This document shows, one piece after another, positions 1-8,010 of a DNA stretch of 59,182 nt. How positions within the stretch are numbered: the stretch's first letter is position 1; every line of letters starts with the position of its first letter. The translations under genes were made by a program, and so were the position numbers. The DNA is from Scytonema tolypothrichoides VB-61278. GTDB taxonomy: Bacteria; Cyanobacteriota; Cyanobacteriia; Cyanobacteriales; Nostocaceae. The notes beneath the pieces were generated by a model. It saw only the letters and a program-made list of their open reading frames with translations, was not told where the DNA came from and ran no database searches. The stretch spans positions 522,425 to 581,606 of the forward strand of contig NZ_JXCA02000016.1 in the NCBI RefSeq assembly GCF_000828085.3. Direction: 5' to 3'.

Positions 1-164
1 TCCTGAGTGACTCCTGGCGTTATTGCACCAGCATTTTTATAAATGCGGCTATACGCTAGCAGGTACAAATCCGGGTTGAACAATTGTCTGTAGACATCAT
101 CCAATAGTAAACCACGGTAGCCTCTGTCTCTGATTACACTTAACACCGTTTCGGCGTTTCGCAT
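1..164 (-). CDS. Group II intron maturase/reverse transcriptase of intron C, N-terminal part only
   Basis: The first 54 codons read MRNAETVLSVIRDRGYRG, then a stretch with VYRQLFNPDLYLLAYSRIY, and ending ..AITPGVTQ. This is the characteristic N-terminus of a large class of bacterial group II intron-encoded proteins, with the YRQLFNP-LY-AY-IY region leading into the RT domain. The protein would carry out intron splicing assistance (maturase) and target-primed reverse transcription. The gene is cut by the window edge, so catalytic motifs cannot be checked. The start is the ATG at 164-162. A GAGAGGT stretch lies 8 nt upstream. Confidence 0.75.
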   Translation of the reverse strand, partial: MRNAETVLSVIRDRGYRGLLLDDVYRQLFNPDLYLLAYSRIYKNAGAITPGVTQ

Positions 165-673
165 CTCGCGTACCTCTCGGTTAAAATGTCAGAAATACCT
201 GTTCCCCTTCGCCATGTGAACGGCTTTCCCGTTCTCGGACTACTATGGGAACTCTGTAGTCATAGGACTCGCGTCCCGTAGACCATCCCGCGCTTCATCA
301 ACTCGGTACGTAATAGTGTGATTTAGGTGTCCCACTCATTCGTTAAGCCATCTCATCGGTGGCTGACTTCGTTTGAAGAAGTTGTGTGGTTCAAATGCTT
401 AAAACTACACACAAACGATTATTCCTTTTAGGCGTTGTAGGAATAGGCAATCGCTTATACCGTCAGAATTGGGCTTCAGGTAGTTTAACCTTCACCTTGT
501 CACACAAGCCTTGCCGAGCAATAGTTTTTAACGCCTTCTCTCTATTCCCGGCTTTACCAACATGCTGTTGTTCCTTTTGTCTTTTGACTCTAGGTAAGTT
601 GATTGACTTAGGGACGTTCTTCTTAGTCCCTCCCAACTTCGTTGGGGATACCGCGTTAACTGTCGCGGCGCAC
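1..673 (-). mobile_element. Group II intron C (5' part), nested in intron B
   Basis: Read on the minus strand, this starts with GTGCGCCGCGACAG, a typical group II intron 5' end (GUGYG) followed by a CGCG/CGCG pairing. It begins directly after codon 190 of the maturase gene of intron B. About 500 nt of apparently non-coding, structured-looking sequence (intron RNA domain I onward) precede the start of its own maturase at 164. The element continues beyond the window's left edge, so domains V and VI and the 3' end are not visible. Its maturase belongs to a clearly different lineage from that of introns A and B. The 5' base could also be placed at 677 because GTGCGTGCGC is ambiguous; 673 is preferred because of the pairing. 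Confidence 0.75.
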
Positions 674-1243
674 GCACTTTTCAATATCAAGTTCTATGAC
701 TCGCTTATTGATTCCATTTGCGTTGGAATTTAGGTTTACGAACAAGAACTTCTGTGCATCATGTGCAGCCCTTCCTGGTCTAAACCCGTAACTCCTTTCA
801 TGGAATAATGCTTCGTGTGCTGGTTCTATTGCGAGTTTTGCAAGGCATTGCCAGGCTCTATCCGCAATGGTTGGGATTTTAAGCGTCCGTTTGCTTCCAT
901 CTTTTTTAGGGATGAACACGCTGCGTAACTTCTGGTGTTTCCAATTGTTACTGGACACTTTCAGCAGTTCCTCTAGTTCAAAGCGTTCCTTAAAAGTAAG
1001 GGACTTTTTACCATCGATTCCTGCTGTTTTCTTTCCAGCGTTTAGCTGTGATACTTGACGAATCGCCAGTAATCTAGCCGCAGTGGATTTCAGAATAAGC
1101 CGTTGAAGAGACATAGCCTTACGCTTGTTTCCTGCTTGAACTGCTTTAAACACTCTTTTTTGTAGGCGGAATAAATCACGGCGGAATTTCTTCCACGGTA
1201 GTGATTTCCACGATTCACTATAGTTCTCTATGTGTCCAATCAT
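674..1243 (-). pseudogene. Group II intron maturase of intron B, N-terminal 190 codons, interrupted
   Basis: The fragment starts MIGHIENYSESWKSLPWKKF and contains the usual N-terminal maturase signatures: KTAGIDGKKSLT, a VFIPKKDGSKRTLKIPTIADRAWQ block, and EPAHEALFHERSYGFRPGRAAHDA. These match the RT-0/RT-1 region of cyanobacterial group II intron proteins. It breaks after ..IELDIEKC, exactly where other members continue with F-D-(K/R)-I. The following codons (VRRDS-stop) already belong to intron C. Without splicing of C no functional RT can be made. If intron C is active, its excision would restore the reading frame. Confidence 0.8.
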
Positions 1244-1779
1244 GCTCTAATTCCAAAAAGTGTTTTCTGAATACCTTGTGGCAATTACGCCGCATCCTAC
1301 CCGAATCAAAGGAATTCCACATCTCGTCTTGTCTACCTGGGGTTCGACCGTCCCAAGACCTTTGACTCGTTTTTCTTCGTTCCCTCAGAAGATTGATTGT
1401 TCCGTTAGGTAGTGCCAATTTAACCATCAGAAACCCTAGATTCTTGCTGCTATTCTTGGAAGATGCAGCGGGTTTTAGCTCTGATAAAGTCGGGTCTAGC
1501 TTATGTCCCGCTTGTGAATAGGTTATTTTTTTAGGCATCGGTTTTACCGTAGGAACTCCCTATTAGCACCAGTGTCAACTCATAACAGTCGTCTGATTGT
1601 GCCCTGTTCCCAGCTTCAGCCTCCGGAATTCCGAGTTCGGTCACTGTGGGCAGATAAGGAGTCACGTCTGAATCTGGCGGATAGGACTTTCACCTACATC
1701 AACTAAGAGTTCAACTCCGTGGAGTTGGCAAGTATATGTACGGACTGACTACCGTGATTCTACTTGCAACGAATCGCAC
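674..1779 (-). mobile_element. Group II intron B (5' part), nested in intron A and interrupted by intron C
   Basis: On the minus strand the element begins GTGCGATTCGTTGCAAGTAG at 1779, directly after nucleotide 37 of the intron A maturase reading frame. About 535 nt of intron RNA sequence follow, then the maturase ATG at 1243. The RNA part is colinear with intron A, sharing blocks such as CTGGTGCTAA-AGGGAGT and GAAGCTGGGAACAGGGCA, but is clearly diverged. B is therefore a relative of A, not a fresh duplicate. At 674/673 its coding part is broken by the 5' end of intron C. The 3' part, if it survives, lies beyond the left edge. Confidence 0.75.
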
Positions 1780-1816
1780 TCCAAGATTCACTAGTGTTAT
1801 CACTGTGCCCAACCAT
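1780..1816 (-). pseudogene. First 12 codons of the intron A maturase, interrupted
   Basis: ATG at 1816 opens M-V-G-H-S-D-N-T-S-E-S-W plus one base. This aligns with M-I-G-H-I-E-N-Y-S-E-S-W of the intron B maturase. The next base is the first G of intron B's GTGCG. An A-rich, GGAGTA-containing ribosome-binding-like stretch precedes the start. The remainder of the gene, if retained, lies beyond introns B and C to the left of the window. Confidence 0.7.
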
Positions 1817-2365
1817 GCTCTACTCCTAATGATTGTTTTCTGAACACCTTTCAGCAATTACGCTGAATCCTACCCGCGTTAAAGGGATTCTGTCGCTCGT
1901 CTGACTTACCTGGGTTTCGACCGTTCCCAAGACCTTTAACTCGTTTTTATTCGTTCCTCGGATGAGATTGTTTTGTACCGTCAGGTGTAACCACTTCAAC
2001 CGCTAGAACCCCTTACTCTTACCGTTTGTAATCTGAATCATCGGCGGGATTTTCTCTAGCGAGGTCAGGGTTCTTTGGGTTATGCCCTGCCTGAGATTAA
2101 GTTGCTTTTTCAGGTTCTGTTTTCACCATAGGTACTCCCTGTTAGCACCAGTGTCAGCCCATAACAGCCGTCTGATTATGCCCTGTTCCCAGCTTCACTC
2201 TACGAAATTCCGAGTTCGTTCGGTGTGGGCAGGTGAGGAGTCACCTCTGAGTTTGAGGGGAAGGACTTACACCTTCATCCTGTCCGAAGTTCAATCATAC
2301 TTATGTATGATTGACATGCTTATTTACGGTCTAATTACCGAGCTTCAGCATGTAACGAATCGCAC
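1780..2365 (-). mobile_element. Group II intron A (5' part), interrupted by intron B
   Basis: On the minus strand this begins GTGCGATTCGTTACATGCTG at 2365 and runs through domain I to III-like sequence to a maturase start (ATG at 1816). There the gene is cut after 37 nt by the GTGCG end of intron B. Sequence blocks and their order match intron B, which shows a common origin. The upstream exon flank ends ..GACGACAAGTA and lies in a non-coding stretch (2366-2490), so the host site appears intergenic. Domain V and the 3' splice site are not visible here. Confidence 0.75.
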
Positions 2366-2490
2366 TACTTGTCGTCGTAATTTTGCAGTTTTGAACATAT
2401 CATTGACTTATGTAACAGAATCCTTGACTGTAACTACTCGGTCAAAAGGTTGTCAGTAGTTTGCTATTGACGTTTACAGGTAGCAAACAA

Positions 2491-2868
2491 TTAATGCTCA
2501 GAATTCACTTGCCATGTAATCACAATGACTTCCGCAAATATTAAGACAACTAATAGCCGCGAAAACGCTCCTAAAATGGCTTCCATCGTCCAGTTTTGAC
2601 TCTGAGCCTCCCAGATCGTCACCACAATATTTACTCCAATTACCAACCAGGGTAGAATAACCGCTGAATTCCGTCTGCGATAGAAGCCGAGCGTCGCCTC
2701 GCGCCAAAATGGGAAGGTACTGAGAAAACAAACAAAGTAGGACGCTCCTGCACTGGCGAACAAGCTGGTTTGAAGACTTGAAGGCAGGTTCGGGTATCCA
2801 AGCGCGATCGCCGTCAAGCAAGCTCCCAGCGCTAGATACAGGAAAGTAAACAAGGTAAATCGTTTCAT
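2491..2868 (-). CDS. Small membrane protein, unknown function
   Basis: The 125-residue protein begins MKRFTLFTFLYLALGACLTA. It shows four hydrophobic stretches, at about residues 5-25, 35-52, 67-88 and 98-120, separated by short charged loops such as RREAT- and YRRRN-like segments. It therefore looks like a four-helix integral membrane protein. No catalytic motif is visible and I do not recognise the family. It lies 22 bp downstream of another small minus-strand gene (2890-3177) and may be co-transcribed with it. It is the first gene right of the nested introns. Confidence 0.55.
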   Translation of the reverse strand: MKRFTLFTFLYLALGACLTAIALGYPNLPSSLQTSLFASAGASYFVCFLSTFPFWREATLGFYRRRNSAVILPWLVIGVNIVVTIWEAQSQNWTMEAILGAFSRLLVVLIFAEVIVITWQVNSEH

Positions 2869-2889
2869 TTTTTTCTCTTTCTAATAAAC

Positions 2890-3177
2890 TTATTCTCTGT
2901 ACCAGACACGTACACATTGAAAGCAATTGACTGTAACGCCTTGGCTGATCATCACTGGGTAGACCCCATTACTGACTGTCACGCCGTAGACACCATCACT
3001 TGTGCTTTTCAAGCTATCTGGTAAAACAACGGTTTCAACATTGATCACCTGTATCGTTGTACTTGCAATCCACTGATTGACTTCACTCACAACCTCAGAG
3101 AAGAATTCATATTCGGAAGGGCCACCGAAGGGACCCCGTTTAGTAATCCGAGGCGCAAAATCTTTGTACTGAATCAT
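2890..3177 (-). CDS. Conserved-looking small soluble protein, unknown function
   Basis: I use the second methionine (MIQYKDFAPRITKRG..) because AAGGTGG lies 8 nt upstream. The upstream GTG at 3189 lacks such a signal. The protein of about 95 residues has a basic N-terminus and a helical middle (EFFSEVVSEVNQWI). It then has a beta-rich half with repeated VxV segments and ends in ..CFQCVRVWYRE. The DFAPRxTxxGPFG start and VNxWI pattern resemble short hypothetical proteins common in cyanobacteria, whose role is unknown to me. It precedes the membrane protein at 2491-2868 in the same direction. Confidence 0.5.
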   Translation of the reverse strand: MIQYKDFAPRITKRGPFGGPSEYEFFSEVVSEVNQWIASTTIQVINVETVVLPDSLKSTSDGVYGVTVSNGVYPVMISQGVTVNCFQCVRVWYRE

Positions 3178-3305
3178 TTGATTTACCACCTTAAAACTGT
3201 AGAGTTGAGCATCAATTCAAGTAGTGGGCATCGCCCACCATCTTTAAAACCTTTTACGGTAAAGCTTTGTCGGCAGTGCTAGCCCTACGAGATCTATTCC
3301 AGAAC

Positions 3306-4097
3306 TTAAGCCAACCTTGCCAGTAAACCGTTAAGAACAAAGGCAAAAGCATGAAAGCTGATATGGGCTAACATTGCAGCCTCTAGCGAATATTGCCAAA
3401 AGAGCCAGCCAAACGCGATCCCCGCAATCCCATTCAGTAACAACGCCCGAATAATCACAACTGGAGTGAGGGAAACGATCGCGGCAGTCGCGGGCAGGTG
3501 TAAAAGTCCAAATACCAACGCGGCTAGAACGATCGCACCCTGGTAAATCCCTTGGCTTGGCAACGTAACGCTTTGTTTTAGCCCTTTCCACGCGATCCAA
3601 ACAAGCAGCGACATTAAACCCCAGCGCATCAGAATTTCCTCAGTGATGCCGCCATAGAACATTGCAGTAAGTGAACTCAACCAACTCGGTTCTGTGTGAT
3701 GGGATGCCTGTAGCGCTTCAGGTAGAGCAGGTTGCATGAATCGATCAAGCAACAGAACAATGATTGTGGTCGCTGCACCTACACCCAAGCTCCATTTCAT
3801 CTCAATGACAGAATATGGAATCTTAGGGGTATGAAATACCCAGTAGTCAATCAAATGTGAGCGTAATCCAACGCGATTGGCACAGCCAATTCCAATCAGA
3901 ATGCTGATTGCTAGTAGAACTGTAGGCAGTAATCCTTGCAGCAGCATTAAAATCCACAATGGCTGCACTTTTTCCAGTATTTCTGGAGACAGTTTCGCTA
4001 ACTGTTGCTCGACTAACGGGATAGACGCGATCGTGAACATCACAATTCCTACACTGCCCAATACAAATAAAATCCCGAATTGTTTCAGAATTACCAT
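3306..4097 (-). CDS. CPBP-family intramembrane metalloprotease (Abi/CAAX-like)
   Basis: The 263-residue polytopic membrane protein has about seven hydrophobic helices. The CPBP motifs are present: ITEEILMRWG (E153, E154, R158), FGLLHLP (H200), and a third histidine region AHISFHAFAF near the C-terminus (H245, H249). In this glutamic-type intramembrane protease family these residues line the active site. Members cleave prenylated or other membrane substrates, or process bacteriocins and signalling peptides. The substrate here is unknown. A second, unrelated-looking CPBP gene follows at 4272-5249, 174 bp upstream on the same strand. Confidence 0.85.
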   Translation of the reverse strand: MVILKQFGILFVLGSVGIVMFTIASIPLVEQQLAKLSPEILEKVQPLWILMLLQGLLPTVLLAISILIGIGCANRVGLRSHLIDYWVFHTPKIPYSVIEMKWSLGVGAATTIIVLLLDRFMQPALPEALQASHHTEPSWLSSLTAMFYGGITEEILMRWGLMSLLVWIAWKGLKQSVTLPSQGIYQGAIVLAALVFGLLHLPATAAIVSLTPVVIIRALLLNGIAGIAFGWLFWQYSLEAAMLAHISFHAFAFVLNGLLARLA

Positions 4098-4271
4098 TGG
4101 TTTAATCTCCAGATGATCTGTCCTATTAGCCCGTGCTGGTGAACACCATCACCGGGATTGTAGGCAAGTTGAAAACGACGTGAATGACAACAGCAGTCCA
4201 GACCGATCCACTGCGGCGGTAGATTTCGGCTCCTTTGGTACATTTGCTTGTGGTTTTACGAACTTTCAAAA

Positions 4272-5249
4272 TCACTGACGACCCTGCGATCGCTCTGGGG
4301 AAAGGGTTGGGGACTTACGCTTGAACACTCCGTAGGCGATCGCCAGGAACACAGGGATTGCAACCAGCACTGATAGCGCCCCGTAGGTCGCGTGGTACTT
4401 GCTGATTGTGAACAGAGCTGGTGTGGTCACGGCACTTCCAGTGATGTTGAACAGGAGGATACCGCCGATGTTGTTCGCGAAGTGTACGCCGATGGCGAGT
4501 TCAGTGGTTCCGTCAATCAACGAAACCACAGTCCACAACAGACCCGGAACGAGGAAGTAGTTGGAAAAAACCGTGAGCCAGCCGCCTGCCTGCGCCTCCG
4601 GGTTGAGGAGGTGCGGCAGGGTGAATATCACAGCCGACAGGAGCGCCAGAAAGACGCGGTTGGTCCAAATGAGGCTTGCGCCCTGCACGATATATCCCCG
4701 GAAAAAAAGCTCCTCGGTGGTGGTCTGGATCGCGGTAAGAACCAGTGCGATCGGGACGAAGAAGACGAAGCTCGTGAGATCGGAATTGAAGGAGAAGCTG
4801 TCGGGGTAGAAGAGGTACTGTCCCAGCCCACCTATCAGGCAGAATGGCACGAACCACGCCACGAACCCGTGACCGACACGGTGCCAGCTTATCTTCTCCC
4901 GCGCCGTGATCAGTGTCAGGGGATGACGACGGTGGATGAGGGAGACGGCGATGAGAATCCCGCCGAGAAAGAACGGGAATCCCATCATGATCACCAGGAA
5001 GCTCCCCACGGAACCGAACCCGGAGAAATCCGCCCGACGGAACGCCGCGAAACCCTCCTGTCCGTCAAGCGCGAACGCCACGAGCGCGCTAGCGACGCTG
5101 CCGACAACCAACCACGAAACGAGTATGACTAACAGTCCCAGGAGATACCGCCACCACCGATGTCCACCTCTCTGGGCAACCTCCACGTAAGTCGCGTCTT
5201 TGACTTCGCTTAGGTTTCTCTTCTTTCCTTTGGTTGCTTCGATCTTCAT
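4272..5249 (-). CDS. CPBP-family intramembrane metalloprotease, GC-rich, likely imported
   Basis: I start at the internal ATG 5249 (MKIEATKGKKRN..) because GGGAG lies 6 nt upstream. The protein of about 325 residues has a charged N-terminal tail and around eight membrane helices. CPBP motifs are TTEELFFRGYIVQG, a FTLPHLLNPE segment and GVHFANNIGG. The coding DNA is conspicuously richer in G+C than the flanking genes, and the style of the protein resembles actinobacterial CPBP proteins. A TetR regulator of the same base composition sits immediately upstream on the same strand (69 bp gap), suggesting transfer as a unit. Confidence 0.85.
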   Translation of the reverse strand: MKIEATKGKKRNLSEVKDATYVEVAQRGGHRWWRYLLGLLVILVSWLVVGSVASALVAFALDGQEGFAAFRRADFSGFGSVGSFLVIMMGFPFFLGGILIAVSLIHRRHPLTLITAREKISWHRVGHGFVAWFVPFCLIGGLGQYLFYPDSFSFNSDLTSFVFFVPIALVLTAIQTTTEELFFRGYIVQGASLIWTNRVFLALLSAVIFTLPHLLNPEAQAGGWLTVFSNYFLVPGLLWTVVSLIDGTTELAIGVHFANNIGGILLFNITGSAVTTPALFTISKYHATYGALSVLVAIPVFLAIAYGVFKRKSPTLSPERSQGRQ

Positions 5250-5318
5250 CTTTATCTCCCTCACTCATGGGTATATGTAGTGCTTGGATCGGCTTGCTAA
5301 TTGCCTTTGCGATTGTTT

Positions 5319-5987
5319 TCAGGGATCGACCGGGTCCCCGACGGCTCCACCAGTGGCTACGCGCACGGCATGAGCCATGTGCTTGATCGGGTTGCCGAGA
5401 GAGGCGTGATCAGCTCCTGCCATCAGGGCGGCACTGACATCTTCACTAATGACGCGCAAGACTGCGGTGGCAGCCGCCGCGTGCAGCCGCACCTCGATAT
5501 CGTCAGCCGAACGGCGCAGGCGATCCGCGATGATCTCAGCCAACTCGCGCTCGATTCGATCGTGAGTCATTAGCCAAGCCGCACGCAGATCCGGCTCTTT
5601 TTCAGCTAGCACGGTCATCTTGATCACGGCATCGTCGTAGGACTGCTGATCGGGATTCTTGGGGCGATTCGTCGCCCACTCGAAGAGGTGATCTTCGAGG
5701 GAAACCTCCCGAGGCCAGCGGCGCAACACCGCCACACACTCCTCGACATCCTGCGCCAAGACAGGCTCAGCACAGCTTTCCTTGTTACGAAAGTACCGCC
5801 ACAAGGTACGTACCGAGATTCCTACCGCGTTTGCGATTTGCTCACCGCTCGTGGCGGCGACACCGTGTTCCCAGAACAAACGCGCCGCCTCCCGCGAAAT
5901 CTCCAGACGCATCCGCTGATGCCGCTGCTCACGCATCCCCCCTGATTTGTGATCGTTCGTCGTATCGCTGTCACTATCACTCCTCAT
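5319..5987 (-). CDS. TetR-family transcriptional regulator
   Basis: The protein of about 222 residues has an N-terminal TetR helix-turn-helix. It reads ..ISREAARLFWEHGVAATSGEQIANAVGISVRTLWRYFRNKE.. split over the recognition helix, with the typical GVAATSxExIAxAxGxSxRTxxRYFxxKE pattern. An Ala-rich alpha-helical ligand domain follows. I use the ATG at 5987 rather than the TTG at 6005. Composition and sequence style are actinobacterial. It probably represses itself and the CPBP protease downstream through the two palindromes at 6010-6042. The ligand is unknown. Confidence 0.85.
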   Translation of the reverse strand: MRSDSDSDTTNDHKSGGMREQRHQRMRLEISREAARLFWEHGVAATSGEQIANAVGISVRTLWRYFRNKESCAEPVLAQDVEECVAVLRRWPREVSLEDHLFEWATNRPKNPDQQSYDDAVIKMTVLAEKEPDLRAAWLMTHDRIERELAEIIADRLRRSADDIEVRLHAAAATAVLRVISEDVSAALMAGADHASLGNPIKHMAHAVRVATGGAVGDPVDP

Positions 5988-6009
5988 AGCCGTCTTTCTT
6001 TTCAATACT

Positions 6010-6042
6010 TGTCATTAAATGACAAAATAACACTAAATGACA
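6010..6042. promoter_or_regulatory. Two palindromic operators in front of the TetR gene
   Basis: TGTCATTAAATGACA (6010-6024) is a 15-bp palindrome, perfect around its central base. TAACACTAAATGACA (6028-6042) repeats the same motif with mismatches in the left arm. The centres are 18 bp apart. The pair begins about 23 bp upstream of the TetR start codon. Size, spacing and position are what TetR-type autoregulatory operators look like. No other gene reads across this site. Confidence 0.75.
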
Positions 6043-6254
6043 TACCTCGCAAGAGGTAGCTTTGCCAACAGTGTTATTGAACTTAGGACTGATGCTTTTG
6101 TGCGAGATTGTGATAGCGCCACAAGGATTAGGTCGTTAAAACTCGATCGCTGATATCAGCTCAGGTGTATGAACCGAATCAGAGGTACAACTCTTGGTTA
6201 GCACTCGCCAAACACTTTGTTTTGCAGGAATACATCCTGAATTTTGCAGATCAT

Positions 6255-6650
6255 TTACGCCGCGCTGCTAGTTTCATCCTTGTCCTCAGTTTTGATCACC
6301 AAAGCCCTTAATTCGATAATCTTGTCGCCGCGAAAGCGCCAGATGTCGCAGTACGAGTAATCAGACGCCTTCCCGTCTTCGTCCTTGATTGTTATGTCGC
6401 CGAGTGCCGTGACGAAATCACCCTCAGCGATTAAGTTAGCGACCATAAACTTTGGCGACTCTACGTATGTCGTTGCCATCCATTGGCGAACGGCTTCTTT
6501 TCCTTTAAGGGTCTTGTCGCCTACAAACGTCCAATGCGTGTCGTCGGCGCAGAACGACAAGAATCCTTCATTGTTGCCTGAGCGCAATCGCCGCGTTTGC
6601 CTCTTCTTTGGACTTTGGACAAAAAAGTATTGTTCTTGCCATTCAATCAC
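6255..6650 (-). pseudogene. SnoaL/NTF2-like protein, 5' end replaced by an insertion-sequence end
   Basis: From about residue 28 onward the protein is a clear NTF2/SnoaL-fold member (GFLSFCADDTHWTFVGDKTLKG, KEAVRQWM, DIWRFRGDKI). It has the usual C-terminal half of about 100 residues. The first 27 residues do not fit the family. They include FVQSP, encoded by TTTGTCCAAAGTCCA, the same 15-bp sequence found at two nearby insertion-sequence ends. The natural N-terminal helix is missing, so this is probably a broken gene. A hybrid made from the GTG at 6650 is possible. Confidence 0.6.
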
Positions 6651-6766
6651 TTTTTATCACCTTCTTTGTCGCTACGGAAAGATTTCTTTGACGTGGGTTT
6701 ACGTTTACGCTTGGCTCTTGTCTTAGCAGCGTTCGCGGCGTGAAACTTTGCATCATATCTAAGATT
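6647..6766 (-). pseudogene. C-terminal remnant of a Lys/Arg-rich protein
   Basis: Reading inward from the terminal sequence at 6767-6781, an open frame gives LRYDAKFHAANAAKTRAKRK, then a basic tail ending ..SDKEGDKK-stop. The basic composition resembles the C-terminal tail of a DNA-binding protein or another transposase. There is no start codon, and its 5' part was removed by the adjacent element. I cannot assign a family. Confidence 0.35.
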
Positions 6767-6803
6767 TGGACTTTGGACAAAAAGAGGAACTAAACAGCAA
6801 AAA

Positions 6804-7445
6804 ATGTATCCTCATCCGTTCACCCTTATGAGAATCAGTGTTACTGACGACACAAACGCGCCCGTGTGGAAACCCATGTGGTTAATGGTGAGTGGTACCC
6901 AACGCCTTCAACTTTCTCCTCATGTTGCATACTCTAGTTACAGACAACGGTTTGATATTGAACATATGCTGCGGTTCTCCAAACAGCGTTTGTTAATGAC
7001 GCATTGTCCCCTAATTTTTTGCCAGCCCTCTAACATTAATAACTCGTTGGCAACACAGATCAACCAGAAACAGGGCTGGCAAAAAATTTCGTGTAAGACC
7101 CCCGTGACTCAGTTTCAAACTCCAGAGGTTGAACACGAAGAAAATTGGATACGATTAGTCATGCTTGCTTACGTACAACTATGGGCTGCAAAAGAGTTAG
7201 GGTGCTATTTACCTAAGCCCTGGGAGCGTTCTTTTAAACCGAATAGTGATACAATTCTGACTCCCAGTACTGTACAACGTGATTTTACTAGAATTATTTC
7301 AGAGATTGGAAAACCCGGACATTCTCCCAAACCCCGAGGAAATTCAACAGGGAGGCTGACTGGTCAAACTCAAGCAAAACGACCTAAGCACCCTGTCCTC
7401 AAGAAAGGAAAAAAATCGAACAAGCCACAAAAACAAACTGCGTAA
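6804..7445 (+). pseudogene. Transposase, C-terminal half with an internal MITE-like insertion
   Basis: The order of motifs is ..WKPMWLMV, a YRQRFDIEHMLRFSKQRLLMT block, then QTPEVEHEENWIRLVMLAYVQLWAAKEL. A PRGNSTGR and basic KKGKKSNKPQKQTA tail follow. This is the C-terminal half of a DDE transposase common in cyanobacteria. The N-terminal half is missing, as only about 20 nt separate the frame from the left terminal sequence. Between LLMT and QTPE an insertion of about 100 bp adds roughly 30 foreign residues. The reading frame stays open, but the protein cannot be an active transposase. Confidence 0.75.
7013..7088. repeat. MITE-like insertion with 17-bp perfect inverted repeats
   Basis: AATTTTTTGCCAGCCCT (7013-7029) is perfectly repeated in reverse complement at 7072-7088, with a 42-bp loop. 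It lies inside the transposase fragment exactly where the conserved protein alignment is interrupted. TGAC flanks the inserted segment on both sides (6997-7000 and 7104-7107) and may be a target duplication. The insert preserves the reading frame. Confidence 0.6.
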
Positions 7446-7545
7446 TTTTTCTGATTATACAGTTGTTTGACTCAGCATACGAGCAAGGCTGAGGTAGAAA
7501 AGTTTATGTTCTTTTATTATTCGCTTACATTATTCGCGAACACAC

Positions 7546-8010
7546 TTGTTTGTCCAAAGTCCAATACAAGGGGTAGGACGGATTATTGCTTTAGAAGAGT
7601 TCAACCGAGAGCAAATCATTGAGTTAGCACGGCGTTATGAACTGAATTGGGTGAGAACTGAGGTTGAGCAACTCATGAATTTGATTGGTGGACATCCTCA
7701 TCTGGTGCGTTTGACTCTCTATTATCTTAAATGTGAGCAAGTTTCCTTGGAGAAACTTTTGCAAATAGCACCGAAGGAAGTTAGTCCATTCAGTAACCAT
7801 TTGCGACAGCATTTGTGGAATTTACAACAACATCCAGAACTAGCTGCTACTTTCAGCAACGTAGTAACGGCAAATGCTCCTGTGAGACTAAGATCCCATG
7901 AGGCGTTTAAATTACAAAGCATGGGGTTAGTCAAGACACAAAGCGATGATTGGAGTCCGAGTTGCAATTTATATCATCAATATTTTTCGTCACAACTAGG
8001 AGAAATATAG
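7546..8010 (+). pseudogene. AAA-like ATPase domain protein, C-terminal fragment
   Basis: The protein begins with FVQSP from the insertion-sequence end and then enters a conserved region. This contains a FNREQIIELARRYELNW segment, LMNLIGGHPHLVRLTLYYL, SNHLRQHLWNL and ..EAFKLQSMGLVK. That is the C-terminal winged-helix-like part of the large AAA-like domain proteins used in cyanobacterial signalling, often joined to GUN4, WD40 or TIR modules. The P-loop and the N-terminal two thirds are missing, cut off by the element. Its stop codon TAG lies inside the first bases of the MITE at 8005-8133. Confidence 0.7.

Larger units (their letters stand above)
6609..7563. mobile_element. Decayed insertion-sequence cluster with three copies of a 15-bp terminal sequence
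   Basis: TGGACTTTGGACAAA occurs at 6609-6623 and 6767-6781, and its reverse complement at 7549-7563. The last two face each other around the C-terminal half of a transposase gene (6804-7445). They delimit an internally deleted element of about 797 bp. The copy at 6609 marks another boundary, in the SnoaL-like gene. No target duplication is evident, consistent with decay or nested insertion. The family is probably the cyanobacterial transposase group typed by the QTPEVEHEENW motif. Confidence 0.6.

Noticed and set aside
1218-1538. Open frame of 106 codons on the minus strand
   Set aside because: It lies in the RNA-domain part of intron B, has no protein-like composition, and the homologous part of intron A does not keep it open.
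2082-2459. Plus-strand open frame of 125 codons
   Set aside because: It covers the antisense of intron A's RNA domains and the adjacent intergenic sequence; no protein-like features.
4392-5132. Long plus-strand open frame of 246 codons
   Set aside because: It is the antisense shadow of the GC-rich CPBP gene; composition (His/Glu/Arg-rich, no motif) is typical of such shadows.
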